DNA of 13,296 bases from an uncultured Flavobacterium sp. GTDB taxonomy: Bacteria; Bacteroidota; Bacteroidia; Flavobacteriales; Flavobacteriaceae. The stretch spans positions 1 to 13,296 of the forward strand of contig NZ_CAMLRU010000065.1 of the NCBI RefSeq assembly GCF_946482535.1, in the 5' to 3' direction. This document shows positions 1 through 6,735 of the stretch, in pieces (position 1 is the first letter of the stretch; each line of letters begins with the position of its first letter). The notes below the pieces were generated by a model. That model did not search any database and was not told the DNA's origin. It worked only from the letters and a program-made list of their open reading frames with translations. A program made the translations under genes and the position numbers.

Positions 1-1736
1 GATTTTATAGTATCTCCCACTTTTTTGGAAAGTTGGACTCTGAAGGTTTTTTTAGTCAAATCCTCTTCGCCTAAAATGGATACCGATTGGTAGAACGAAT
101 TGTATTCTTTCACCAAATCATAAGTATAATTGGCTATGAGCGCCGGACTGTGATTGTGAGCTGCATTTTGAATCACTTCGGGAAACAGTTCGATTTGTTT
201 TAGCAATTCTTTTTCTTTTTCGTGCAATTCGATTGCGGATACAGTTCTATTTAAATCAAAATTCGCCTTGCGCAAAATCGATTGGATACGGGCGTAAGTA
301 TATTGTATAAACGGACCGGTATTCCCGGCAAAATCAACAGACTCTTCCGGATTGAACAGGATTTGTTTTTTAGGATCAACTTTTAAAATGTAATATTTCA
401 AAGCACCAAGACCAATGGTTTTGTAAAGATTCGCTTTTTCTTCCTTAGAATATCCTTCTAATTTTCCGAGTTCTGTAGAAATTCTTCCGGCAGTTTCGGT
501 CATTTCTTCCATTAAATCATCGGCATCGACTACAGTTCCTTCACGAGATTTCATTTTACCCGAAGGCAATTCTACCATTCCGTAAGACAAATGAAACAAG
601 CTTTCTGCCCAATCAAATCCGAGTTTTTTCAGAATTAGAAACAACACTTTAAAATGGTAATCTTGTTCGTTTCCAACGGTGTAAACCATCCCGCCTACAT
701 CCGGAAAATCTTTCACACGCTGAATAGCTGTTCCGATATCCTGTGTCATATAAACGGCCGTTCCGTCTGAACGCAAGACAATTTTTCTGTCTAATCCGTC
801 TTCGGTTAAATCAATCCAAACCGAACCGTCCGGATCTTTTTCGAAGATGCCTTTTTCTAAACCAAACTGCACTACTTCTTTGCCTAACAAATAGGTATTG
901 CTTTCGTAATAATAACTGTCGAAATCAACACCTAAATTTTTATAGGTTTGGGCAAAACCGTCATAAACCCATTGGTTCATTTTTTTCCAAAGTTCGATCA
1001 CTTCGGGTTTTCCGGCTTCCCAATCTAGAAGCATTTGTTGGGCTTCCAAAATAATCGGCGCTTGCTTTTTGGCTTCGTCTTCTGATTTGCCTTGCGACAT
1101 TAATTCGTTGATTTGCGCTTTGTATTCTTGGTCGAATTTTACGTAGAAATTTCCAACCAACTTATCGCCTTTTAAACCGGCTGATTCAGGCGTTTGTCCG
1201 TTGCCGAATTTTTGCCAAGCCAACATCGATTTGCAGATGTGAATACCTCGATCGTTGATGATTTGGGTTTTATAGACTTTTTTACCCGAAGCTTTGATAA
1301 TTTCGGCAACTGAATAACCCAATAAATTATTTCGAACATGTCCTAAATGCAAGGGTTTATTAGTGTTAGGCGAAGAATATTCAACCATGACCGCTTTATC
1401 ATTTGGCGCAGCCGAAACGAATCCGAAACTTTCATTGTCCTTAATTTCATTAAAGAAATTCAAATAATAAGCATCAGAAACGACTAAGTTTAAAAAACCC
1501 GAAACCACGTTAAAGCGCACCACTTCATCGGCATTGGCAACCAAATAATCTCCGATTTTTGTACCTATTTCAACAGGATTTCCTTTGATTACTTTCAACA
1601 ATGGAAAAATGACCATAGTGATATCGCCTTCAAAATCCTTGCGGGTCAACTGAAACTCTACCCTGTCAACATTGACATTGAATAATTCCTGAATAGCTGC
1701 CTGAATGTGATGCGTTAAAATTTGTGAAAGTTTCAT
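1..1736 (-). CDS. argS: Arginyl-tRNA synthetase, 3' end cut by window edge
   Basis: This cytoplasmic class I aminoacyl-tRNA synthetase attaches arginine to tRNA-Arg using ATP. I translated it from the minus strand: it begins MKLSQILTHHIQAAIQELF and stays open to the window edge, giving 578 codons. The class I signature is HLGH at residues 130-133 (1349-1338), inside a typical ArgRS block SSPNTNKPLHLGHVRNN. The second ATP-binding loop is KMKSREG at residues 394-400, in place of canonical KMSKS; departures in this loop are known in ArgRS. The N-terminal part (about 1-110) fits the ArgRS-specific tRNA-recognition domain. The helical anticodon-binding (DALR) domain starts near residue 465 with FIQYTYARIQS. 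Family members are about 590-595 residues long, so only about 15 C-terminal residues should be missing. The ATG at 1736 lies just downstream of a good promoter box, and the N-terminus matches the family. Identity is very secure. Confidence 0.97.
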   Translation of the reverse strand, partial: MKLSQILTHHIQAAIQELFNVNVDRVEFQLTRKDFEGDITMVIFPLLKVIKGNPVEIGTKIGDYLVANADEVVRFNVVSGFLNLVVSDAYYLNFFNEIKDNESFGFVSAAPNDKAVMVEYSSPNTNKPLHLGHVRNNLLGYSVAEIIKASGKKVYKTQIINDRGIHICKSMLAWQKFGNGQTPESAGLKGDKLVGNFYVKFDQEYKAQINELMSQGKSEDEAKKQAPIILEAQQMLLDWEAGKPEVIELWKKMNQWVYDGFAQTYKNLGVDFDSYYYESNTYLLGKEVVQFGLEKGIFEKDPDGSVWIDLTEDGLDRKIVLRSDGTAVYMTQDIGTAIQRVKDFPDVGGMVYTVGNEQDYHFKVLFLILKKLGFDWAESLFHLSYGMVELPSGKMKSREGTVVDADDLMEEMTETAGRISTELGKLEGYSKEEKANLYKTIGLGALKYYILKVDPKKQILFNPEESVDFAGNTGPFIQYTYARIQSILRKANFDLNRTVSAIELHEKEKELLKQIELFPEVIQNAAHNHSPALIANYTYDLVKEYNSFYQSVSILGEEDLTKKTFRVQLSKKVGDTIK

Positions 1737-1755
1737 GGTAATTCTTTTAAGTGCG

Positions 1756-1763
1756 CAAAGATA
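1756..1763 (-). promoter_or_regulatory. Promoter -7 box for argS
   Basis: On the minus strand this reads TATCTTTG, a perfect match to the Bacteroidota -7 consensus TAnnTTTG. It lies about 20 bases upstream of the argS ATG, which implies a very short 5' leader. I see no clear TTG -33 element at the usual spacing, so only the -7 box is called. Assignment is by consensus and position. Confidence 0.6.
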
Positions 1764-1894
1764 ATCATTAGAATATAAATTTTAGGGAATTGGTTTTAGG
1801 AATGTAAAAAACGGCTTTTCGGAAAGTAAAAACAATTTTTTTGTAAGTAAAATATATATTTATTTAAAATTAAAGTGTTTTTCATCGATTTTAT

Positions 1895-1926
1895 TTGCAT
1901 TTAAACGATAATTTATCTCATATTTG
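1895..1926 (+). promoter_or_regulatory. Candidate promoter for the T9SS surface protein
   Basis: A TTG at 1895-1897 is followed after 21 bases by CATATTTG at 1919-1926, one mismatch from the Bacteroidota -7 consensus TAnnTTTG. The spacing is in the accepted range for TTG/TAnnTTTG promoters. It would start transcription around 1932, about 17 bases before the ATG at 1949. A second weaker box (TTTATTTG, 1890-1897) overlaps the -33 element. The rest of 1764-1894 is AT-rich with nothing else I can name. Confidence 0.45.
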
Positions 1927-1948
1927 TTTTGTCAAAATCCCCAAAACA

Positions 1949-4900
1949 ATGAATAAATTTATCCTAACAATTGGATTCTTAGTGAGTGCACTAGGCTTTT
2001 CACAGCCGATAACAGTGAGCACAACAGACCATACAGTTCCACAATTGGTCAACAATGTATTGATAAATTCCACCTGTGTATTGGCAACCAATATTGCTTG
2101 GAGCACGGGAACCAACTTTGGTTCATCAAACGGAATTGGTTATTTTCAAAACACAAATGCAAACTTTCCGATGCAAAGCGGTGTAGTTTTGAGCACCGGA
2201 AATGCCCTAAGTGCTTCGGGACCGAATACTGCTATTTTGAATGATGGTTCGGCTACATGGCCGGGAGACGCTTCTTTGGAAGGCACTTTGGCTGCGGCCG
2301 GTATCAGCATGGTTTCGAAGAATGCTACCGTTTTAGAATTTGACTTTACTCCTATTTCGCCGAACTTTAGTTTTGATTTTATCTTTGCCTCAGAAGAGTA
2401 CGGTAATTTTCAATGTCAATATTCTGATGCTTTTGCTTTTTTACTTACCAATTTGAATACCGGAGTCACAACCAATTTAGCCGTTGTGCCCAATACTACC
2501 AATCCTATTTCTGTGGTAACTATTAGAGACTTTTTATACAATTCCTCTTGTTCATCGGTCAACCCGCAATTTTTCGGACGCTTTAACGGAGGTTCGAATG
2601 CCGCCAACGCTGCTATCAACTTTAATGGTCAAACTACTTTATTGACTGCAGCTTCCGTTTTAAGTCCGGGTGTTCCTTATCACATCAAATTAGTTGTAGC
2701 CGACAGATTAGATCCGCAATCAGATTCTGCCATTTTTATCTCTTCTGACAGTTTTAATATAGGTCAAGACGTATTGGGATTAGATTTGACAACAAGTACA
2801 AATACAGCTTTGTGCTTTGGTTCAACTTACACTTTAAATACCGGTTTAAGTGCGTCAGCATATACTTTTTCTTGGAAGAGAAACGGCATTGACCTTATTG
2901 GAGAAAACGGACCTTCTTTAACGATTAACCAACCGGGAACTTATAGTGTAACTTATACAAATATTGCCAATACTTGTCAGCCTGTAACCGACTTTATAAA
3001 TGTAGAATATCTGCCACAGATAACCTCTCCAAACCCAATTAATTTATCTAAGTGTAATACCGGAGCAACAACTTATACTTACAACTTGGATTTAAACACC
3101 AACAGAGTCAAACAAGGATTAGATCCATCGACTGTTGTAACTTACCATGGATCACAAAACGATGCTGACAATAATATCAATCCGCTGCCTCTTCAATACG
3201 ACAGTGCTTCAGGACAAGTTATTTATGTTAGAATTCAATTGCCTAATGGTTGTTTCCGTGTAAAATCATTTCAACTCTTGGTTGTTCCACCGCCGACAGC
3301 CGTACAACCACAGAATTTGATTATGTGTGCCGAATCTTCAACACAAAATAATGCCTTATTCGATTTAACCTCACAGAATGCTACGATATTAAACGGACTA
3401 TCCGGTTCAACTTACGCCATACGATACTACACTTCGCTAAACGATGCTACTAATAGTATTCACCCAATAACCGGTGCAGGTAGTTTTTCATCTTCGGGTC
3501 AAACTATTTATGTGAGACTTTACAACAATACCGACCCTAGTTGTTTTAGCATAACCAGTTTTGAATTAATTGTACATCCTATGCCATTAGTAGATGAATT
3601 GGAAAATGTTTTGGTATGTTCTAGTTATACACTACAACCTTTAGTAAACGGAAACTATTTTACGGCAACAAACGGAGGCGGAACACCTTTATTTGCCGGA
3701 GATGTAATCTTAGAAACCCAAACAATATTCATATTCAACCAGCCTAATGGTCCCGGAACATGTGGTGCTAACTCTTCATTTACTGTTACCATCATAGACA
3801 CTTCCGATTTAGAACCTGAAGATGTAACAAGTTGTGGAAGTTACACCATACCTTCGTTAAATTATGGAGCGTATTATACAGGTCCAAATGCCGGCGGCAC
3901 TGTAATCCCTGCTGGCACTGTAATTTCTTCCAGCCAAACAGTCTACTACTATTTTGTTACTGAAATTGAACCTGTTTGTATTGTAGATGCCAGTTTTTTG
4001 GTTACTATATTACCTACCATTGAAGTTGGAGACAGAGCGAATGTTTTTGAATGTTCATCCTATATTTTACCGGCGCTTTCAATAGGAAATTATTATACCG
4101 CTCCGGGCGGAATGGGAAATCAACTTGCATCTGGCACCGCAATAACCAGCAGTCAAACCATATATGTTTATGCCACAACCAACGGTAGTACTCCTTGTAG
4201 TGATGAAGACAGTTTTGAAGTGTTTATAGGTTTCCCTCAACCTGAAAATATAGTACAGTGTAACGGATATACCTTACCCGAACTTCCAGTTGGTAATTAT
4301 TTCACCGGACCTATGGGTAGCGGGCAACAAATTCCGGCAGGCACTGTAATCAATACTAATAGTACTGTTTACATTTATGCACAAACAACCAGTGGCGGCC
4401 CGAATTGTACCGATAACTTGTTTTTTACATTAAGCATTTCACAACCTCAGATAGATACTTTAAGTGATGTATCTGTTTGTGAGAGTTATACTTTGCCTTC
4501 CCTTACAAATGGAGAATACTACACTGAAACAGGAGGAACAGGAATCATGTTATATCCGGGCGATGTTATTCTTTCTACCCAAACCATATATATTTTTAAA
4601 AGACTCGATAGTAGTTGTTTTAATCAATCAAGCTTTACAGTTACCATCTTACCTTTGCCGGCTATCAGTTCAAGAGCTGATATTGATATTTGTGACCAAT
4701 ATGTTTTAACTGAATTACAAGTAGGCAATTATTTTACCGGACCTAACGGCACCGGGACCATGCTAACTGCCGGTACAGTGATAACCAGTTCGCAAAGAAT
4801 TTATATCTATGCCGTTTCCGGAACAACACCGGCTTGTACTGCAGAAAATAGTTTTCAAATCAATATCTTCTCGACTTCGGCTGATGTCATGACTGATGTT

Positions 4901-6559
4901 ACTGCTTGTGACAATTATGTCCTGCCTGCTTTAACCGCAAATAATAAATACTTCACCCAATCCGGTGGTCCAAGCGGAACCGGTGTAGAAATTTTACCCG
5001 GAACAGTTATCACGAGCAGCCAAACCATTTATATTTTTAAGGAATCTTTAATCCGAACATCGTTCTCTTGTATGGATCAAACTTCTTTTACAGTGACCAT
5101 CAACAACACTCCGGTAATACCGGCAATGGCTAATGTATTTGCCTGTAATTCTTATACTTTACAACCTTTAACTATTGGAAACTATTACACTGCAACCGGT
5201 GGAACAGGCACAATGCTACACGCCGGAGACAGCATTACCGATGATCAAACCATTTATGTTTTTGCCAATACCAATACCACTCCGGATTGTTCCAGTGAAA
5301 TTAGCTTTAACATCACTATTTTCAATGTTGATGCTTTGCCGAATGTTACTACTTGTGAAAACTACATTTTGCCAAACCTTACCATTGGACAATACTTTAC
5401 CGGACCTAACGGAACCGGATTACCGCTAAATGCCGGAGCAACAATCTCAAGCTCACAAACGATATACGTTTATGCCTTATCACCATTCTTACCGAGATGT
5501 TCCGATGAAAGTTCGTTTACAGTGACCATAATTGACACACCTGTTGCCAATACAGCTCCAATCAGTCAAAGAACCGTTTGCGATGAAGACGGAACCAATG
5601 ACGGAGTAACCGCTTTTGACTTAAACGCTTTGTCAACCACTATTTTAGGAACACAAACAGGTAGTGAATTTTCAATTGCTTATTATGCTACAATGGCAGA
5701 TGCTTTGAGTCAATCAAATGCTATTAATGTTACTACACTTGCTACCGTTTTTGTCAGAGTGAATAATAATTTAACCTCTAGTTGCTTTGATATAAAACCT
5801 TTAATTATAATAGTAAATACTTTACCAGAACCAACTCCGGCAAACGGCATTATCTGTTTTGACAGTGAAACACAAACACTTTTGAATGCCTACACCATTC
5901 AAAGTGGATTAAGTTCGGCTACCCACAGTTTTATCTGGACCAATGAGGACGGATTAACTGTAGGTACCGGACATAATTATACTGCCGTTTTGCCAGGAGT
6001 TTATACTTTAATCGCGACCAGAACAGCTACAGGCTGTAGCTCCGAACCGGTTAGTGTTACTGTAAGTCCATCAGAACCTGCTGTTGTAACCTATGAGGTA
6101 GAAGAAGACTTTGCCGACTCACAGTCTATTATCGTTACGGCAACCGGTCAAGGGAATAATTTTGAGTACCAATTAGACAATGGTCCGTTCCAAGACAGTC
6201 CGATTTTTTCTGATGTTATGTCGGGGGTTCACCACGTTACCGTGAGAGACAAAAACGGCTGTGGTTCAACTACCATACAAGTAGTAGTCATCAACTATCC
6301 CAAATATTTTACCCCTAACGGTGACGGATACCACGATACTTGGAACATTACTAATTTATCTAACCAACCCAGCGCTGTGATTACAATTTTTGATCGATAT
6401 GGAAAGGTACTTACCCAAATTAAACCAAACGGTAATGGTTGGGATGGCACCTACAACGGTAACATGATGCCTTCCGATGATTATTGGTTTGCCGTAAATT
6501 ATACTGATGAAAATCAGGTAAGTCAGGAATTTAGAGCTCATTTTGCCATGAAACGTTAA
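1949..6559 (+). CDS. Large secreted repeat protein with choice-of-anchor L domain and T9SS type B sorting domain
   Basis: A 1536-residue exported surface or adhesin-like protein. The chosen start is the ATG at 1949, because it opens directly into a signal peptide (MNKFILTIGFLVSALGFSQP); an in-frame TTG at 1895 would add 18 residues in front and falls inside the likely promoter. Domains in order: signal peptide 1-19; choice-of-anchor L domain about 20-270, with the typical FASEEYGNFQCQYSDAFAF stretch (SEEY at 148-151, SDAFAF at 159-164); Ig-like domain about 275-355; two A-type repeats 356-544; nine B-type repeats 545-1196; a third A-type repeat 1197-1291; an Ig-like and linker region to about 1450; and a T9SS type B C-terminal sorting domain from about 1452 (YFTPNGDG ... 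FDRYGKVL ... GWDGTYNG ... DDYWF) to the end. Proteins with this sorting domain cross the outer membrane through the type IX system; the F. johnsoniae gliding adhesin SprB is the known example. The binding partner cannot be deduced. Terminators and promoters isolate the gene, so it is probably monocistronic. Confidence 0.93.
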   Translation: MNKFILTIGFLVSALGFSQPITVSTTDHTVPQLVNNVLINSTCVLATNIAWSTGTNFGSSNGIGYFQNTNANFPMQSGVVLSTGNALSASGPNTAILNDGSATWPGDASLEGTLAAAGISMVSKNATVLEFDFTPISPNFSFDFIFASEEYGNFQCQYSDAFAFLLTNLNTGVTTNLAVVPNTTNPISVVTIRDFLYNSSCSSVNPQFFGRFNGGSNAANAAINFNGQTTLLTAASVLSPGVPYHIKLVVADRLDPQSDSAIFISSDSFNIGQDVLGLDLTTSTNTALCFGSTYTLNTGLSASAYTFSWKRNGIDLIGENGPSLTINQPGTYSVTYTNIANTCQPVTDFINVEYLPQITSPNPINLSKCNTGATTYTYNLDLNTNRVKQGLDPSTVVTYHGSQNDADNNINPLPLQYDSASGQVIYVRIQLPNGCFRVKSFQLLVVPPPTAVQPQNLIMCAESSTQNNALFDLTSQNATILNGLSGSTYAIRYYTSLNDATNSIHPITGAGSFSSSGQTIYVRLYNNTDPSCFSITSFELIVHPMPLVDELENVLVCSSYTLQPLVNGNYFTATNGGGTPLFAGDVILETQTIFIFNQPNGPGTCGANSSFTVTIIDTSDLEPEDVTSCGSYTIPSLNYGAYYTGPNAGGTVIPAGTVISSSQTVYYYFVTEIEPVCIVDASFLVTILPTIEVGDRANVFECSSYILPALSIGNYYTAPGGMGNQLASGTAITSSQTIYVYATTNGSTPCSDEDSFEVFIGFPQPENIVQCNGYTLPELPVGNYFTGPMGSGQQIPAGTVINTNSTVYIYAQTTSGGPNCTDNLFFTLSISQPQIDTLSDVSVCESYTLPSLTNGEYYTETGGTGIMLYPGDVILSTQTIYIFKRLDSSCFNQSSFTVTILPLPAISSRADIDICDQYVLTELQVGNYFTGPNGTGTMLTAGTVITSSQRIYIYAVSGTTPACTAENSFQINIFSTSADVMTDVTACDNYVLPALTANNKYFTQSGGPSGTGVEILPGTVITSSQTIYIFKESLIRTSFSCMDQTSFTVTINNTPVIPAMANVFACNSYTLQPLTIGNYYTATGGTGTMLHAGDSITDDQTIYVFANTNTTPDCSSEISFNITIFNVDALPNVTTCENYILPNLTIGQYFTGPNGTGLPLNAGATISSSQTIYVYALSPFLPRCSDESSFTVTIIDTPVANTAPISQRTVCDEDGTNDGVTAFDLNALSTTILGTQTGSEFSIAYYATMADALSQSNAINVTTLATVFVRVNNNLTSSCFDIKPLIIIVNTLPEPTPANGIICFDSETQTLLNAYTIQSGLSSATHSFIWTNEDGLTVGTGHNYTAVLPGVYTLIATRTATGCSSEPVSVTVSPSEPAVVTYEVEEDFADSQSIIVTATGQGNNFEYQLDNGPFQDSPIFSDVMSGVHHVTVRDKNGCGSTTIQVVVINYPKYFTPNGDGYHDTWNITNLSNQPSAVITIFDRYGKVLTQIKPNGNGWDGTYNGNMMPSDDYWFAVNYTDENQVSQEFRAHFAMKR
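3014..3580 (+). repeat. Two A-type protein repeats (A1 3014-3289, A2 3290-3580)
   Basis: Two tandem units of 92 and 97 residues inside the surface protein. Both follow the same pattern: a Cys near the start (SKCN, MCAE), a short stretch with FDL or YNLDLN, then Tyr-Tyr/His with a DA...I segment (HGSQNDADNNI, YTSLNDATNSI), then GQ(V/T)IYVR, a second Cys before F (NGCFRVKSF, PSCFSITSF) and a closing beta strand. A third copy lies at 5537-5821, beyond the B-type block. The units are diverged at DNA level, so this is an old protein-level duplication rather than a recent DNA repeat. Confidence 0.75.
3581..5536 (+). repeat. Nine tandem B-type protein repeats with paired cysteines
   Basis: Nine consecutive units of 70-78 residues. 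Boundaries in DNA: 3581-3799, 3800-4015, 4016-4231, 4232-4441, 4442-4654, 4655-4870, 4871-5104, 5105-5323, 5324-5536. Each begins with a linker, then CxxYxLxxLxxGxYxT (the seventh unit has a slightly longer form), a Gly-rich turn (GPNGTG or similar), a hydrophobic strand ending in (A/P)G(T/D)xI, the strand SSSQTIYIY or similar, and finishes with Cys-x5-Phe-x-V-x-I. Every unit holds exactly two cysteines, one near the start and one before the last strand. The fold looks all-beta and Ig-like (inference). DNA identity between units is modest, with only short shared stretches such as those encoding FTGPNGTG in units 6 and 9. Confidence 0.88.
5537..5821 (+). repeat. Third A-type protein repeat (A3)
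   Basis: A 95-residue unit resembling A1 and A2, lying after the nine B-type repeats. Shared landmarks are VCDEDGTNDG, FDLNAL, AYYATMADALSQSN, VFVRV and SSCFDIKPL followed by a final beta strand. It matches the common Bacteroidota repeat pattern of CDxxxDG...FDL...YY.......A. The match to A1 and A2 is by eye. Confidence 0.65.
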
Positions 6560-6581
6560 TCCCAAAAACTATATACCCTTG

Positions 6582-6612
6582 AAAAACTCTCAAAATATTT
6601 TGAGAGTTTTTT
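6582..6612 (+). terminator. Palindromic terminator after the surface protein gene
   Basis: A perfect 14-base inverted repeat (left arm 6582-6595, right arm 6598-6611, core CTCTC/GAGAG) is separated by only TA. The right arm ends in a run of T. It begins 23 bases after the TAA stop at 6557-6559. Because the arms end in A and T runs it is symmetric, but only the plus strand has a gene to terminate here. It should separate the surface protein from the next gene. Confidence 0.85.
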
Positions 6613-6735
6613 GTTTTTAAGTGTAACAATTAATCTTTTTAACAGTCTACTTTGTCGATTGAATTAACAATTGTTGAAGGTTTTGAAGAGGCTAATCTTC
6701 GGCTGACTCAACATAAAAAAAGCTACAAAAACAAA
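6613..6735 (+). promoter_or_regulatory. Leader and weak promoter region of the outer-membrane receptor gene
   Basis: The stretch between the terminator and the receptor ATG. TACTTTG at 6648-6654 is one base short of the TAnnTTTG box, and I see no well-spaced TTG upstream, so this promoter call is tentative. Transcription from it would leave a leader of roughly 75 bases. The leader can form a small nested hairpin: TGTTGA (6672-6677) with TCAACA (6708-6713), and inside it GAAGA (6685-6689) with TCTTC (6696-6700). No known riboswitch is recognised. Confidence 0.25.

Noticed and set aside
743..1054. A 103-residue plus-strand open frame
   Set aside because: It lies entirely antisense to argS, starts at a non-ATG codon, and its Asn/Arg/Leu/Phe-rich product looks like the reverse reading of AT-rich coding DNA. 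It is a shadow frame.
1895..1948. An 18-residue upstream extension of the surface protein from a TTG codon
   Set aside because: The extension would bury the signal peptide and overlap the likely promoter. The ATG at 1949 opens directly into a clean signal peptide.
4464..5429. Plus-strand frames of 81 and 84 residues inside the repeat block
   Set aside because: They are frame-shifted readings of the B-type repeats, which explains why the two look alike; no independent start signal is seen.
3581..5536. The repeat block read as a CRISPR array or recent DNA tandem repeat
   Set aside because: Periodicity is about 210-234 bases, in frame, with diverged DNA and conserved protein motifs, so it is a protein-domain repeat.
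6652..6735. A 28-residue upstream extension of the receptor from a TTG codon
   Set aside because: The added residues are hydrophilic and would sit in front of a normal signal peptide that starts at the ATG at 6736.
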